Assembly (NCBI GenBank): GCA_002238585.1
Contig: MPMQ01000020.1
Location: 1-46,795 of the forward strand
DNA from: Kistimonas sp. bin40
GTDB lineage: Bacteria; Pseudomonadota; Gammaproteobacteria; Pseudomonadales; Endozoicomonadaceae
DNA: 46,795 bases
Direction of reading: 5' to 3'
In this document: positions 8,315-17,464 of the stretch, in pieces
Numbering within the stretch: the first letter of the stretch is position 1
Layout of the letters: each line of letters starts with the position of its first letter
Position numbers and translations under genes: made by a program
The notes under the pieces: generated by a model
Seen by the model: the letters and a program-made list of their open reading frames with translations, nothing else
Databases searched by the model: none
Told to the model about the DNA's origin: nothing

Positions 8315-9460
8315 CTAAAGAGCAGGCCAGCCAGGCTTGTGTTTTTCCGTTGGTGCGGGCTTGTAAACAATGCCACCGGATACCTGGAAGATAACAGAAC
8401 AGTAGTGACTTGTCGGGTTGTTGCCGGCGAGTCCAGGGCCTGGCACCGTGCTGCGTTTGTTGTGTGATCGCACGCAGGAGATCACGTCTTCTGGAGGTCT
8501 GGGTTGTTTTTTTCCTGTGTCCTGGCCACAACGCCTGGTTTTTTCTCCAATGTGGATACGCAAGTGCAGGTTCCGGTCGTTTGATGGGGTGAACGCGCGT
8601 GCACGGCCTTCATGTGGACAGTCAAAGGGCTTTCTCTTGTTGTGGACGCGCACGTGTTTTTTCAGCTGCCCTGGTCGTGAGAACGTCAAGCTACAGCCGT
8701 CATTGGGACAGACAAAAGATGTTTGTCGGGCATGAGTAAAAGTACGCAAGTGGCGCTTCAGGCTGCTTGGGTGCGTGAACGAACGACCACAGCCTGCGCG
8801 CCAACAGACAAAGGGGTTTTCTTCTGAGTGGGCGCAGCGCCTGTGGGCTGCAAGGTTGTGGGCTTGTGTGTACGCCTGTCCACAGCCTGTCTGTGGACAG
8901 ACAAAGGGCTTTTCTCCCGAGTGGAGCCGCAAGTGCCGTTGCAGGCTGTATAGGTTGACGAAAGAATGGCCACAGCCTTCGTGTGAGCAGACAAAGGGTC
9001 TTGCTCCCAGGTGGACGCACCGCAGGTGTGCGTTCAGATGGCCTGTTTGTATGAAGGAGGATCCACAACTTTCATATTGACAGATAAAAGGCCTTTCTCC
9101 TGAGTGGAGACGCACGTGGGCTTTGATGGAGCCGGCTTGTGAGAAAAAACGTCCACAGCCTGTCTGAGGACAGGCAAAGGGTTTTTCTCCTGAGTGGACG
9201 CGCAAGTGGGCTGTCAGATGACAGCGCCGCTCGAGCCAGCGTCCACAGCCTTCATGGGGACAGGCAAAGCGCTTTCGCCGGGTGTGGGTGCTCTGGCTCC
9301 TTGTGCTGGAAGGGGGGGGATTGGACTCCTGCGCGCCCTTGTTGTCTGGGCGGCTATGCGCAATAGCTGATTGTCGGTGGGCGCGCAGGTCTGCTCGTTC
9401 TCGCAGGTTTGTTACAGGCATTGATGTTGTGGCAGAGGACCTTGTGGGCGTGTACAGCAT
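8315..9460 (-). CDS. Poly-C2H2 zinc-finger protein (gene 5), 381 aa, 7 fingers
   Basis: The shortest intact member. It starts MLYTPTRSSA. Residues 1-65 carry no recognisable finger 0. Seven fingers span about 66-279. Finger 6 has an unusually wide histidine spacing (HLRTFTH) followed by an ARQTSF linker. An eighth finger is decayed (DCPHEGRA, second Cys replaced). The linker is about 40 residues, ending in the tag (VIFQVSGGIVYKP). GGA lies 7 nt upstream of the ATG. A heptamer repeat sits in its 5' leader at 9484-9532. Confidence 0.9.
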   Translation of the reverse strand: MLYTPTRSSATTSMPVTNLRERADLRAHRQSAIAHSRPDNKGAQESNPPPSSTRSQSTHTRRKRFACPHEGCGRWLERRCHLTAHLRVHSGEKPFACPQTGCGRFFSQAGSIKAHVRLHSGERPFICQYESCGSSFIQTGHLNAHLRCVHLGARPFVCSHEGCGHSFVNLYSLQRHLRLHSGEKPFVCPQTGCGQAYTQAHNLAAHRRCAHSEENPFVCWRAGCGRSFTHPSSLKRHLRTFTHARQTSFVCPNDGCSLTFSRPGQLKKHVRVHNKRKPFDCPHEGRARAFTPSNDRNLHLRIHIGEKTRRCGQDTGKKQPRPPEDVISCVRSHNKRSTVPGPGLAGNNPTSHYCSVIFQVSGGIVYKPAPTEKHKPGWPAL

Positions 9461-9483
9461 CGGGTTTTCCGTTTGCGGTAGGG

Positions 9484-9532
9484 GGCGGTTGGCGGTTGGC
9501 GGTTGGCGGTTGGCGGTTGGCGGTTGGCGGTT
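9484..9532. repeat. 7 x 7-bp microsatellite (GGCGGTT) in the gene 5 leader
   Basis: Seven perfect GGCGGTT units lie between the promoter (9553-9581) and the ATG (9460). The -10 to ATG distance here is 93 bp against 52-57 bp elsewhere in the array, so the repeat accounts for nearly all of the excess. Confidence 0.97.
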
Positions 9533-9552
9533 GGAGTGCAGAATCTGTCTTG

Positions 9553-9581
9553 TGTATCCGGTCTTGTAACCATTTTGTCAT
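9553..9581 (-). promoter_or_regulatory. Promoter-like element of gene 5
   Basis: -35 ATGACA, 17-bp spacer, -10 GATACA. It is 93 bp from the ATG because of the heptamer repeat. Confidence 0.6.
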
Positions 9582-9618
9582 CTTGATCAGGCATCTTGCT
9601 GACAAGAACAGCCTCCTG

Positions 9619-11184
9619 CTACAGGTTCGCCCCACCAGGGTTGTGCTTTCCCGGTGGCAGGGTCTTGTAGACAACACCGCCGGACACCCAGGCGATAACA
9701 GAACAACGGTGGCTTGCCTGGCCGGTTCTGCTTGTCCCCGGGACAAGTCTGGCGCCACGCCTGCTGGCTGTTCCCGCCTGACTCGAGGGGCCAGCTTTAC
9801 TGAACGGATGGCTGGCGTGCACGCCCGCAGGCAAGGTCTTGCCCCGTGCCTGTTGCTGTTGAAGCCGGCGTGCTGGTCTGGGCCGCTGCCTGTGTGAGCC
9901 AGAGCGGCTGAGGCCTGGCTGGGCAGGCAGGGTCTCCGGGACATGGGGGTTCCCGCTTTGTTTCAATGGGTTGCGCTGTGTTGTGCCGTCCTTGCGTGGG
10001 GCGGAAGCGGGTTTTTCTCTGGTGTGGGTTTTCAGGTGGCTGGGGTGCTTGTACCTTCTCGTGCACTCTGCGCTTGGGCAGGTAGAGAATCGGTCTCGAG
10101 AATGGACTCGCGAGTGTTTTTTCAGACTGTTGGATTGTGCGGCTGAGTATTCACAGCCTTCATGGGGGCAGGCAAAGGATTTTGTGGCGGTGTGGATACG
10201 CAAGTGCCTTTTCAGGTTTTCTGATGTTGTGAACGAATGCTCACAGCGTTCATAGCGGCAGACAAATATTCTGTCTTTGATGTGAACCGCACGCACGTGG
10301 CGTGTCAGGTTGCCAGGCCTTGAGAAAGAATGTCCACAGCCTTCATGGGGACAGACACAAGGTTTCTCCTGTGTGTGGACGCGAACGTGTAATTTCAGAT
10401 GGTTTTTTTGTGTGGTCGCATGTCGGCAGCCTTCATAGGGACAGACGAAGGGCCTTTCTCCTGAGTGGGTGAGCAAATGCCTTGCCAGGTGGCCGGATTG
10501 TGCGAACGAATACCCACAGTTCTCATGTGGACATGGAAAGTTTTTTTCGCTGGAGTGGACGCACAGGTGTACCTTCAGGTGGCTGGCCTGGACGCACGCA
10601 TATCCACAGTCTTTGTAGGGACAGACAAAGGGCTTTTCTTTGGAGTGGACGCGCAAGTGTGCTTTCAGGTGGCTCACTTGTGCACAGGCATATTCACAGT
10701 TCTCATAGGAACAGACAAAAGGTTTTCCCCAGTCATGAGCAGTACGCAGGTGATAGGTTCGCGCGCTTGTCTGTCTGAATAAACGATCACAGCCCTCGTA
10801 AAAACAGGGAAAAGGTGTCTTTCCTGCGTGGCGACGTATGTGGACTGCCAGGTTGTTTGATCGTACAGACACATATCCACAGCTTTCATAGGGACAGACA
10901 AAGAGCTTTCCTTTTAGATGGCGGCGTCCATGTTGTTTCAGAGGGCGCGGTGCTGTGAATGCCTGTCCACAGCCTTCATGGGGGCAGACAAAAGGCTTTT
11001 CGTCAGGGCGGAGGTTCGGATTGCTTGTCAGATGGCCAAGGTGATTGAAGGCAAGCTTGCAGTCATCAGGAGCCTGGCGCCGGACGGTGGTTCCGGAGAT
11101 GGAATGAGGGCCTGTTCGCCCTGGCTGGCCAGTCATGGGGATTGACCTGGAGGCGGAGGGAATCATGGTGGGCCTGTGCAGCAT
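9619..11184 (-). CDS. Poly-C2H2 zinc-finger protein (gene 6), 521 aa, 10 fingers
   Basis: It starts MLHRPTMIPSAS at 11184 with AGGA 7 nt upstream and the promoter 53 bp away. The open frame reaches 11472, but that would begin upstream of the promoter. Finger 0 (DDCKLAFNHL) is degenerate. Ten intact fingers lie between residue 66 and about 367. Two adjacent ones share YACxQxSHLKxH helices. A partial finger (TCPSAECTRR) follows. The linker carries Gln- and Arg-rich low complexity. The tag is VIAWVSGGVVYKT, and the gene ends at the ancestral TAG within ACCTGTAGCAGGAG. Confidence 0.9.
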   Translation of the reverse strand: MLHRPTMIPSASRSIPMTGQPGRTGPHSISGTTVRRQAPDDCKLAFNHLGHLTSNPNLRPDEKPFVCPHEGCGQAFTAPRPLKQHGRRHLKGKLFVCPYESCGYVSVRSNNLAVHIRRHAGKTPFPCFYEGCDRLFRQTSARTYHLRTAHDWGKPFVCSYENCEYACAQVSHLKAHLRVHSKEKPFVCPYKDCGYACVQASHLKVHLCVHSSEKNFPCPHENCGYSFAQSGHLARHLLTHSGERPFVCPYEGCRHATTQKNHLKLHVRVHTQEKPCVCPHEGCGHSFSRPGNLTRHVRAVHIKDRIFVCRYERCEHSFTTSENLKRHLRIHTATKSFACPHEGCEYSAAQSNSLKKHSRVHSRDRFSTCPSAECTRRYKHPSHLKTHTREKPASAPRKDGTTQRNPLKQSGNPHVPETLPAQPGLSRSGSHRQRPRPARRLQQQQARGKTLPAGVHASHPFSKAGPSSQAGTASRRGARLVPGTSRTGQASHRCSVIAWVSGGVVYKTLPPGKHNPGGANL

Positions 11185-11236
11185 GGGGGCGTCCTGTGGA
11201 AGTTGGCTGGAGCTTGGAGTGCAAAGCCTGCCTTTA

Positions 11237-11265
11237 TATATCCGCCCAGGTGTCCATCTTGTCAC
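11237..11265 (-). promoter_or_regulatory. Promoter-like element of gene 6
   Basis: -35 GTGACA, 17-bp spacer, -10 GATATA (one of the best -10 matches in the set), 53 bp from the ATG. Confidence 0.6.
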
Positions 11266-11438
11266 CTGAATCAAGCTTCGTGTCGACGGGCATTTGAGCT
11301 GGGTACTGACGGGTGTCGGGCCGGCAGGGCTCCCTTGCGCGCTGCCTGCGGCCGGCTGATGGACATTGGGATCTGCGCAGCAGCCAGGACCAGGCGGGCG
11401 CATAGCGGCCTTTATCCTGGGAGTGCGGGGTGTTTTTT

Positions 11439-12668
11439 TCAGAGAAGGGGGCGGCTTGCAATCTTCCGCCACAGGTTCACCCGGCCAGGCTTTTGTTTTT
11501 CCTGGTGCTTGTAAACAATGCCGCCGGACACCCAGGTAATGACGGAACAGTAGTGGCTTGTCGGGTTGTGGCAGCTGTTTGCCGGGCTTGCTGCAGCGCC
11601 ATGAGCGCTGTGTGCTGCCGTGCCGACGCCGGTGCGAACGCGACCCTGCGGTTTGCGCATCTTGTATTCTGTGACCTGGCGTTCACCGTCTCCGTCGGGA
11701 CAGCGGCCAGGCCGTGTGCCGGTGTGCCCATGCAGATGTGTTTTGAGCAGGGATTTCAGCCTGAAGGACCGTTCAGGCGTCGCAGACGCACAGCGATAGT
11801 GGCTTTCGTCAATATGGGGTCGCACAGGGGAGGAGCCTGGGTGCTTGTACTTGTCCCTGTTGTCATCTTTCTCGTCCGCACAGACGCCAGCGCGCTTGTC
11901 GGCAGGCTGGGTCCAGGTCCTGGTCGTAAAGAGTTTTCCGGCGCTATGCAGACGCAAGTGTCTTTTCAGGTTGCTTGATTGTGCCGATGAAAACCCACAG
12001 TGTTCATGGGGACAGCGGTGAGGTTTTTCTCCCGAGTGAATACGCATGTGCATTGCCAGGACGCGTGATTGTACGGTGCGATATCCACAACCTGTGTGTG
12101 GACAGACAAAGGGCCTTTCCCGGGTATGCGCAGCTTGCAAGTGATATTTCAGACCGCTTGGTTGTTTGAACGCATACTTACAGCCTTCATGAGGGCAGGC
12201 GAAGGCTCTTTTTTCTGAGTGAACGCGCAAGTGGTTTTTCAGATAGCCCGATGAGATAAACGAATGTCCACAGTTTCCATGTGGACAGATAAAGGGCTTT
12301 TGTCCTGAGTGGGTACGCAGGTGTATCGTCAGGTTGCCTGATCCTGTGAACGAATGTCCGCAGTCTGGAAGTGGACAAATAAAGGGTTTTTCTTTGGTAT
12401 GAACGGCACGCAAGTGGTACGTCAGACCGGCGTGTCGTGTGAACGCACGTCCACAGTCTTGATGCGGGCAGACACGGTCTGGTCCTCGGGTGTGGGTGCT
12501 CAGGTGCCTTGTCAGTCCCGTGCGTCTTCTGCATTTTTTGTCGCAGTCGTCATACGGGCACATGTGCAGGCTGGCTGTTGTCAGGCGGGAGCACAGTTCT
12601 TCGCGCCGAGGTGGTGCTGTCTCAGGCATTGATGTGGCGCCAGGGGAAATGATGGACGTGTGCAGCAT
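11439..12668 (-). CDS. Poly-C2H2 zinc-finger protein (gene 7), 409 aa, 7 fingers
   Basis: It starts MLHTSIISPG at 12668 with GGGAG 5 nt upstream. Finger 0 (MCPYDDCDKKC) keeps all four ligands, so fingers begin at residue 36. Seven intact fingers reach about 247, two of them with the longer HLRAVH/HLQAAH spacing. The linker is about 130 residues. The tag is VITWVSGGIVYKH, but the usual TAG has become TGG, so the protein extends another 12 residues (NLWRKIASRPLL). The open frame continues upstream to 13112, overlapping gene 8, and was rejected as the start. Confidence 0.9.
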   Translation of the reverse strand: MLHTSIISPGATSMPETAPPRREELCSRLTTASLHMCPYDDCDKKCRRRTGLTRHLSTHTRGPDRVCPHQDCGRAFTRHAGLTYHLRAVHTKEKPFICPLPDCGHSFTGSGNLTIHLRTHSGQKPFICPHGNCGHSFISSGYLKNHLRVHSEKRAFACPHEGCKYAFKQPSGLKYHLQAAHTRERPFVCPHTGCGYRTVQSRVLAMHMRIHSGEKPHRCPHEHCGFSSAQSSNLKRHLRLHSAGKLFTTRTWTQPADKRAGVCADEKDDNRDKYKHPGSSPVRPHIDESHYRCASATPERSFRLKSLLKTHLHGHTGTRPGRCPDGDGERQVTEYKMRKPQGRVRTGVGTAAHSAHGAAASPANSCHNPTSHYCSVITWVSGGIVYKHQEKQKPGRVNLWRKIASRPLL

Positions 12669-12720
12669 GGGGGCTCCCGTGGGAAATCGGTCGGAAGTTG
12701 GAGTGCCGGATTCGTCTTTG

Positions 12721-12749
12721 GTTGCCAGATATTGTGACCATCTTGTCCT
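12721..12749 (-). promoter_or_regulatory. Degenerate promoter-like element of gene 7
   Basis: -35 AGGACA is kept, but the position equivalent to GATAAC reads GGCAAC. An alternative AT-rich -10 could be the ACAATA a few bases upstream. Gene 8's extended 3' end stops only a few bases upstream (12755). Confidence 0.35.
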
Positions 12750-12754
12750 CTTGA

Positions 12755-15289
12755 TCAAGCCAGGTGCCGGGGGGCATTTGTGACGCCTGCGGTCTCGTGT
12801 CTGGCCCGGGAGCGGTGCTTGCTGCCCGGGCGGGGAGCGGCCGCCAGTCCCTGCCGCAGGTTCGGCCAGACAGCGTTTGCTGGTCCTGCTGGTGGAGGCA
12901 TATGCACAATGCCACCGGACACCCTGGCGATGACGCAACAGTAGTGGCTTGCCATGCCAGGGCCGGTTGCCCGGGCCGGTGCGGTGCCATGACGGGTGTG
13001 TGCTTTCATGCCGGAATCCTGCAGGCCGGTCATGAACGAATGACCGGTCTGTGCCGGTCCGGGCAAGGCTTGGGCCTGTATGTGCCGGCGTTGATGCGCG
13101 TGCTCTGGCCAACGGTTATGTGCGGCCTTGCTGATGCGCAAGGCCCGGTCAGTCGGGGCCCTGGAGACGCTGGTGCGAACGCGCTCGTGCGCGCCTGGCA
13201 GCCTGTATCCTGTCGTTTGTAGTGAACCTTTCCCGTCAGGACCAGGGCAAGGCCGTGTGCCGGTGTGCCGACGCGGCTGTGTTTTCATGCCTTGCTGTGC
13301 AGGCGAATATCCACAGCCTTCATAGGGCTGGCCACTGGGTCTTGTTGCTGCGTGAGTGCGCAAGTGCCTTGTCAGGGGGTGTGCGTGTACGGACGCATAT
13401 CTACAGCCTTCGTGCAGACAGACAAAGGGTCTTTCCCGGGTATGTACGGCGCGCAAGTGGCTTCTCCGGTTGCCTGGCGTTACGGACGCACGTCGGCCGT
13501 CTTTATGGAGACGGCCAAAACCTTTGTCCGTGGTATGCAGGGTATACAAGTGATATTTCAGGCCGTTTGCTTGTGAGAATGCATGGCTACAGCCTTCCTG
13601 GGGACAGGTAAAGGGTTTTTCCCCGGTGTGGCGGCGCAAGTGCTTTTTCAGACTGCCACCTTGTGTGAATTGCTTTCCACAGCCGTCGTAGCAACAGATA
13701 AAGGGTTTTTCTCCTGAGTGGATACGCATGTGTCTTTTCAGGTCGGTTGCGCGTGCAAATGGGCGTCCGCAGCCATCCTGAGGGCAGGGGAAAACTTTTC
13801 CTGTGCCATGAGCGACATGCCAGTGGTCTGCCAGCGTACTGCCTGGTTTGAACGAACGGCCAGAGTTTCCATGTGGACGGGTAAAATATTTGTTTTCTGA
13901 GTGGCTATACAAGTGGGTTATCAGATTGTTTGATTGTGAGAACGAACGCTCACAGTTTTTATAGGGACAACAACAAGGGTTTTCTCTGATGTGGATGCGC
14001 AAGTGCTTTTTCAGACTGCCTGCTTGTGTGAATTTCTGTCCACAGCCGTCGTAGAAACAGATAAAGGGTTTTTCTCCTGAGTGAACACGCGCGTGTCTTT
14101 TCAGGTCGTGTGCGCGTGTAAATGGGCGTCCGCAGCCATCCTGAGGGCAGGAGAAAACTTTTCCGGTGCCATGAGCGACATGCCAGTGGTCTGCCAGAGT
14201 ATTGCTTTGTCTGAACGAACGGCCAGAGTTTCCATGCGGACGGGGAAAAGATTTTTTGTCTGAGTGGATATACAAGTGGGTTATCAGATTGCTGGATTGT
14301 GAGAACGAACGCTCACAGTTTTTATAGGGACAAAAAAAAGGTTTTTCTCCGGTGTGGACACGCAGGTGTTTTTTCAGATTGTCTACGAGTCTGGACACAT
14401 ATCCACAGCCCTCGCTGGGGCAGACAAAGGACTTTTGTCGTGTGCGCCAGCCTCCTGGCAGTATGACGGATGCAGATGCGTGTCCCCTGTCATCACGAAG
14501 ATAGAGAAAGGCTGGTGTCTGGCTGTAGGCCAGGCCCCCGTCACCGTCCAGGACCTGACAGCCATGAACAGTACACAAGTGATAACGAATACCGCTGGAG
14601 TATGTGAAGGAACGCCCACAGTTTCCATAAGGACAGGCAAAGGGTTTTTCGCTGGCGTGGGTGCGCGCGTGCTGTTTCAGATGACCTGATTGTCTGAATG
14701 AGAATCCACAGCCTTCAAAAGTGCAAACAAACGGTGATTGCCTGGTATGCCAGGCACGCAGGTGGTATGTCAGGGAGTTTGATTGTATGAACGCGTGCCC
14801 ACAGCCCTCCTGTGGACAGACAAAAGGTTTTTCTCCTGAGTGGATACGCTGGTGGACCTGCAGGGAGCCTGATTGTGTGAATGCTTGTCCACAGCCTTCC
14901 TGGGGACAGACAAAGGGTTTTTCGCCTGTGTGGATGCGCCTATGTACTTTCAGGTGGGTTGCTTGTGTGAACGCACGTCCGCAGCCTTCCAGCCGACAGA
15001 CAAAGGTTTTTTCGCCTGTGTGGATGCGCCAGTGTTCTTTCAGGTGAGTGTATTGTATGAACGCACGTCCACAGTGTTCATGTGGACAGACAAAGGCCTT
15101 GCCTCCGACATCGATTCCGTGGGTTCTCAGGTGCCTTTGCAGGTCTGCGGCTCTTCTGAATTCGGTGCCGCAGTTGTCACACGGGTAGATATGTCGGGCA
15201 GTCACAGTGCCGCCGGGGCAGGCAGGCCGCGTGTCCTGCTCTGTCCCGGATGGCGCCAGGGCTGAGAAAACTGTGGTTGGGCGCAGCAT
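12755..15289 (-). CDS. Poly-C2H2 zinc-finger protein (gene 8), 844 aa, about 16 fingers
   Basis: The longest protein of the array. It starts MLRPTTVFSA, with GGA 7 nt upstream. Finger 1 (YPCDNCGTEF) is a C-x2-C finger, unlike the C-x4-C of the rest. About 16 intact fingers spread to residue 650, with four decayed ones. An insert of about 41 residues (about 248-288, with SQTPAFLYL) separates fingers 7 and 8. A four-finger block is duplicated, and each copy includes the same dead finger (PHGNSGRSF) in which both cysteines are lost. The tag is VIARVSGGIVHMP. The frame then reads about 33 residues beyond the normal end, to within 6 bp of the gene 7 promoter. Confidence 0.9.
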   Translation of the reverse strand: MLRPTTVFSALAPSGTEQDTRPACPGGTVTARHIYPCDNCGTEFRRAADLQRHLRTHGIDVGGKAFVCPHEHCGRAFIQYTHLKEHWRIHTGEKTFVCRLEGCGRAFTQATHLKVHRRIHTGEKPFVCPQEGCGQAFTQSGSLQVHQRIHSGEKPFVCPQEGCGHAFIQSNSLTYHLRAWHTRQSPFVCTFEGCGFSFRQSGHLKQHARTHASEKPFACPYGNCGRSFTYSSGIRYHLCTVHGCQVLDGDGGLAYSQTPAFLYLRDDRGHASASVILPGGWRTRQKSFVCPSEGCGYVSRLVDNLKKHLRVHTGEKPFFCPYKNCERSFSQSSNLITHLYIHSDKKSFPRPHGNSGRSFRQSNTLADHWHVAHGTGKVFSCPQDGCGRPFTRAHDLKRHARVHSGEKPFICFYDGCGQKFTQAGSLKKHLRIHIRENPCCCPYKNCERSFSQSNNLITHLYSHSENKYFTRPHGNSGRSFKPGSTLADHWHVAHGTGKVFPCPQDGCGRPFARATDLKRHMRIHSGEKPFICCYDGCGKQFTQGGSLKKHLRRHTGEKPFTCPQEGCSHAFSQANGLKYHLYTLHTTDKGFGRLHKDGRRASVTPGNRRSHLRAVHTRERPFVCLHEGCRYASVHAHPLTRHLRTHAATRPSGQPYEGCGYSPAQQGMKTQPRRHTGTRPCPGPDGKGSLQTTGYRLPGAHERVRTSVSRAPTDRALRISKAAHNRWPEHAHQRRHIQAQALPGPAQTGHSFMTGLQDSGMKAHTRHGTAPARATGPGMASHYCCVIARVSGGIVHMPPPAGPANAVWPNLRQGLAAAPRPGSKHRSRARHETAGVTNAPRHLA
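13628..14333. repeat. 363-bp-period duplication inside gene 8
   Basis: 13628-13970 repeats at 13991-14333 with a 363-bp offset. Both copies carry the same ligand-less finger, so the finger died before the duplication. Confidence 0.85.
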
Positions 15290-15340
15290 AGGGTGTTCCG
15301 CTGGGGTGGGTGGCAGGTTGGAGTACAGAAGGTGGCTTTG

Positions 15341-15369
15341 GTTATCCGGCCTTGTGACCAGCTGGTTAT
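15341..15369 (-). promoter_or_regulatory. Promoter-like element of gene 8
   Basis: -35 ATAACC, 17-bp spacer, -10 GATAAC, 52 bp from the ATG. Confidence 0.55.
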
Positions 15370-15466
15370 CCTGGCGGGAGTCCTCCTGACAGACATCTGT
15401 GACGCGTGCCGCCGGGGGCGGGCTGGTTCCGGCGCCAGGACCTGGGGGGGCGCCTGCCGTCCCGGG

Positions 15467-17251
15467 CTACAGGTTCGGCCAGCCGGGATCTTGTTTTCCC
15501 GGTGGAAGGGGGTGGCGAACAATGCCGCCGGATACCCAGGCAATCACGCAGCAGTAGTGACTTGCCATGTCCGGGCTGGTGTCTCCTGGCGTGCGCGCGG
15601 TGCCATGACCTTCGTGTGTGCCTGTGGGCAAGGCCTTTCGACCCCGTGCCTGCCGGCGGTGGCGCGCTTCCCATAGTCGACGGCTGTGTGCGACGACTCT
15701 GGCGGGCTGATCTGGCAGGGCTTGTGCGACAGGGGTACGAACGAGACCGTGCGGCTGGGGCATTTTGTCTTCTGAGCTGTCTTCTGTGATTTGTTTTCCA
15801 GCGCAGCCGTCATAACAGCGGCGCAGCCGTGTACCGCAGTGCCGGCGCAGATCTGTTTTCGGGGTGGATTTCCGCGTGAAGGGTTGTTCGCCTGTCGTCG
15901 GCGAGCAGCGACAGTGCCTGTCGTCGGTATGAAGAAGAGCCTGGCCTGCGCGCTTTTTCCTGAACCTGTGGTCATAGCCTGCGGCAGTACCCGGACCAGA
16001 AGTACCAACGCCAGCTTGCTCGCCGACGGGCATAGTCTTCACAGGCATGGTCTTCGCCTGGGCAGCAAAGGGTGTTGCCTGTATGTGTAGACGCCGATGA
16101 TTTTTCAGGCTGTCGGAGCGGCTGAGGCGCTTTGCGCAGCCTGGGTGTGGGCAGACAAAGGGCTTTTCTCCGGAGTGCACCCGCCGGTGTACATTCAGGT
16201 CGCATTGTCGCGCAGACGCATAGCCACAGCCTTCATGTAGACAGACAAAAGGTTGTTCTCTGGTATGAGCAGTACGCAGGTGAACTTTCAGGTTGCCGGG
16301 TCGCTTGAAGCGTTTTGCGCAGCCTGCCTGTGGGCAGACAAAGCGCCTTTCTTCGGAGTGCACTCGCCGGTGTGCATTCAGGCTGCCTTGTCGCGCAGAC
16401 GTATAGCCACAGCCTTCATGAGGGCAGACAAAAGGTTTTTCTCCTGAGTGGATGGACAGGTGTACTTTCAGGTTGCGGGAGTCTGCAAATGGACGACCAC
16501 AACCTTCATGTGGGCAGACAAAGGGGGTTGCGGCGCCATGAACAGCGCACAAATGGTGTGCCAGCCCGTTTGCACTCGCGAATCTGTATCTACAGCTCGC
16601 ATGAGAACAGATAAGGGGTTTTTCGCGAGAGTGGCGGCGCAAGTGTGCTATCAGGTGGCTCCGTTGTGTGAACGAATGAGCACAGGCCTCATGCGGGCAG
16701 ACAAAGGGGTGTTCTTTTGAGTGAGTGCGCCAGTGTACTTTCAGGAAGCGTGATTGTATGAACGCATGTCCACAGCCTTCCTGCGGACAGACGAAGGGTT
16801 GTTTTCCTGAGTGAGCAGAACGGCAGTGAGCTCTCAGACTGTTTGATTGCTGGAATGCGCGCCCGCAGCCTTCGTGGAAACAGACAAAAGGTTTTTCTCC
16901 TGAGTGGCAGTGCAGGTGTCTTCTCAGGTTGCTTGATCGTGCGTACGCCTGTCTACAGCCTGTCTGTGGGCAGACAAAGGGTTTTGCGCGGAGGAAATGA
17001 ACAGCGTTCTGGTGGTGTATCAGAGTGTCTTTGCGTGTAAACGAACATCGGCAGCCATCATGGGGACAGACCCAGGGTTTGTCTCCGGTGTGGGTTCTCA
17101 GATGCCTTTTCAGGTCGTGGGCTCTTGTGTAATTTTTGTGGCAGTTGTTATACGGACAGATATGCAGGCTGGGCGCTGTTCGGCTGGCTTGTGCTGCCCC
17201 GGTTTCGGACATTGATGTGGAGGCAGAGAACATGGTGGCTGCGTACAGCAT
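15467..17251 (-). CDS. Poly-C2H2 zinc-finger protein (gene 9), 594 aa, 12 fingers
   Basis: It starts MLYAATMFSAS with GGA 7 nt upstream. Finger 0 (ICPYNNCHKNY) is intact, so the finger block runs unbroken from residue 31 to about 395 with no decayed members, the cleanest block in the array. Fingers 9-10 and 11-12 are a duplicated pair (GYxSARQ.SLN.HRRVH followed by CAKRxxR). The linker of about 170 residues contains a short direct repeat (KTMPVKTMPV). The tag is VIAWVSGGIVRHP, ending at the ancestral stop. Confidence 0.92.
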   Translation of the reverse strand: MLYAATMFSASTSMSETGAAQASRTAPSLHICPYNNCHKNYTRAHDLKRHLRTHTGDKPWVCPHDGCRCSFTRKDTLIHHQNAVHFLRAKPFVCPQTGCRQAYARSSNLRRHLHCHSGEKPFVCFHEGCGRAFQQSNSLRAHCRSAHSGKQPFVCPQEGCGHAFIQSRFLKVHWRTHSKEHPFVCPHEACAHSFTQRSHLIAHLRRHSREKPLICSHASCRYRFASANGLAHHLCAVHGAATPFVCPHEGCGRPFADSRNLKVHLSIHSGEKPFVCPHEGCGYTSARQGSLNAHRRVHSEERRFVCPQAGCAKRFKRPGNLKVHLRTAHTREQPFVCLHEGCGYASARQCDLNVHRRVHSGEKPFVCPHPGCAKRLSRSDSLKNHRRLHIQATPFAAQAKTMPVKTMPVGEQAGVGTSGPGTAAGYDHRFRKKRAGQALLHTDDRHCRCSPTTGEQPFTRKSTPKTDLRRHCGTRLRRCYDGCAGKQITEDSSEDKMPQPHGLVRTPVAQALPDQPARVVAHSRRLWEARHRRQARGRKALPTGTHEGHGTARTPGDTSPDMASHYCCVIAWVSGGIVRHPLPPGKQDPGWPNL

Positions 17252-17304
17252 AGGGTTTTCCGGCAGAAGACTGGTGGACAGTTGGAGCGCCGGATCTGTC
17301 TTTG

Positions 17305-17333
17305 GCTATCCGGGTGTGTAACCAGTTTGTCAG
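17305..17333 (-). promoter_or_regulatory. Promoter-like element of gene 9
   Basis: -35 CTGACA, 17-bp spacer, -10 GATAGC, 54 bp from the ATG. Confidence 0.5.
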
Positions 17334-17464
17334 CGGCCGCGTCACGGCAGTGGTCGCCGGGGGCGGTTGCTGCCATCTGTTGAGGTGATCAGGCCGCAGG
17401 TCCGTACACCCAGGTCTTGCGGGAGCACGGCTGTATTGATGCGGTGAGACCGGGACGTCGTTCT

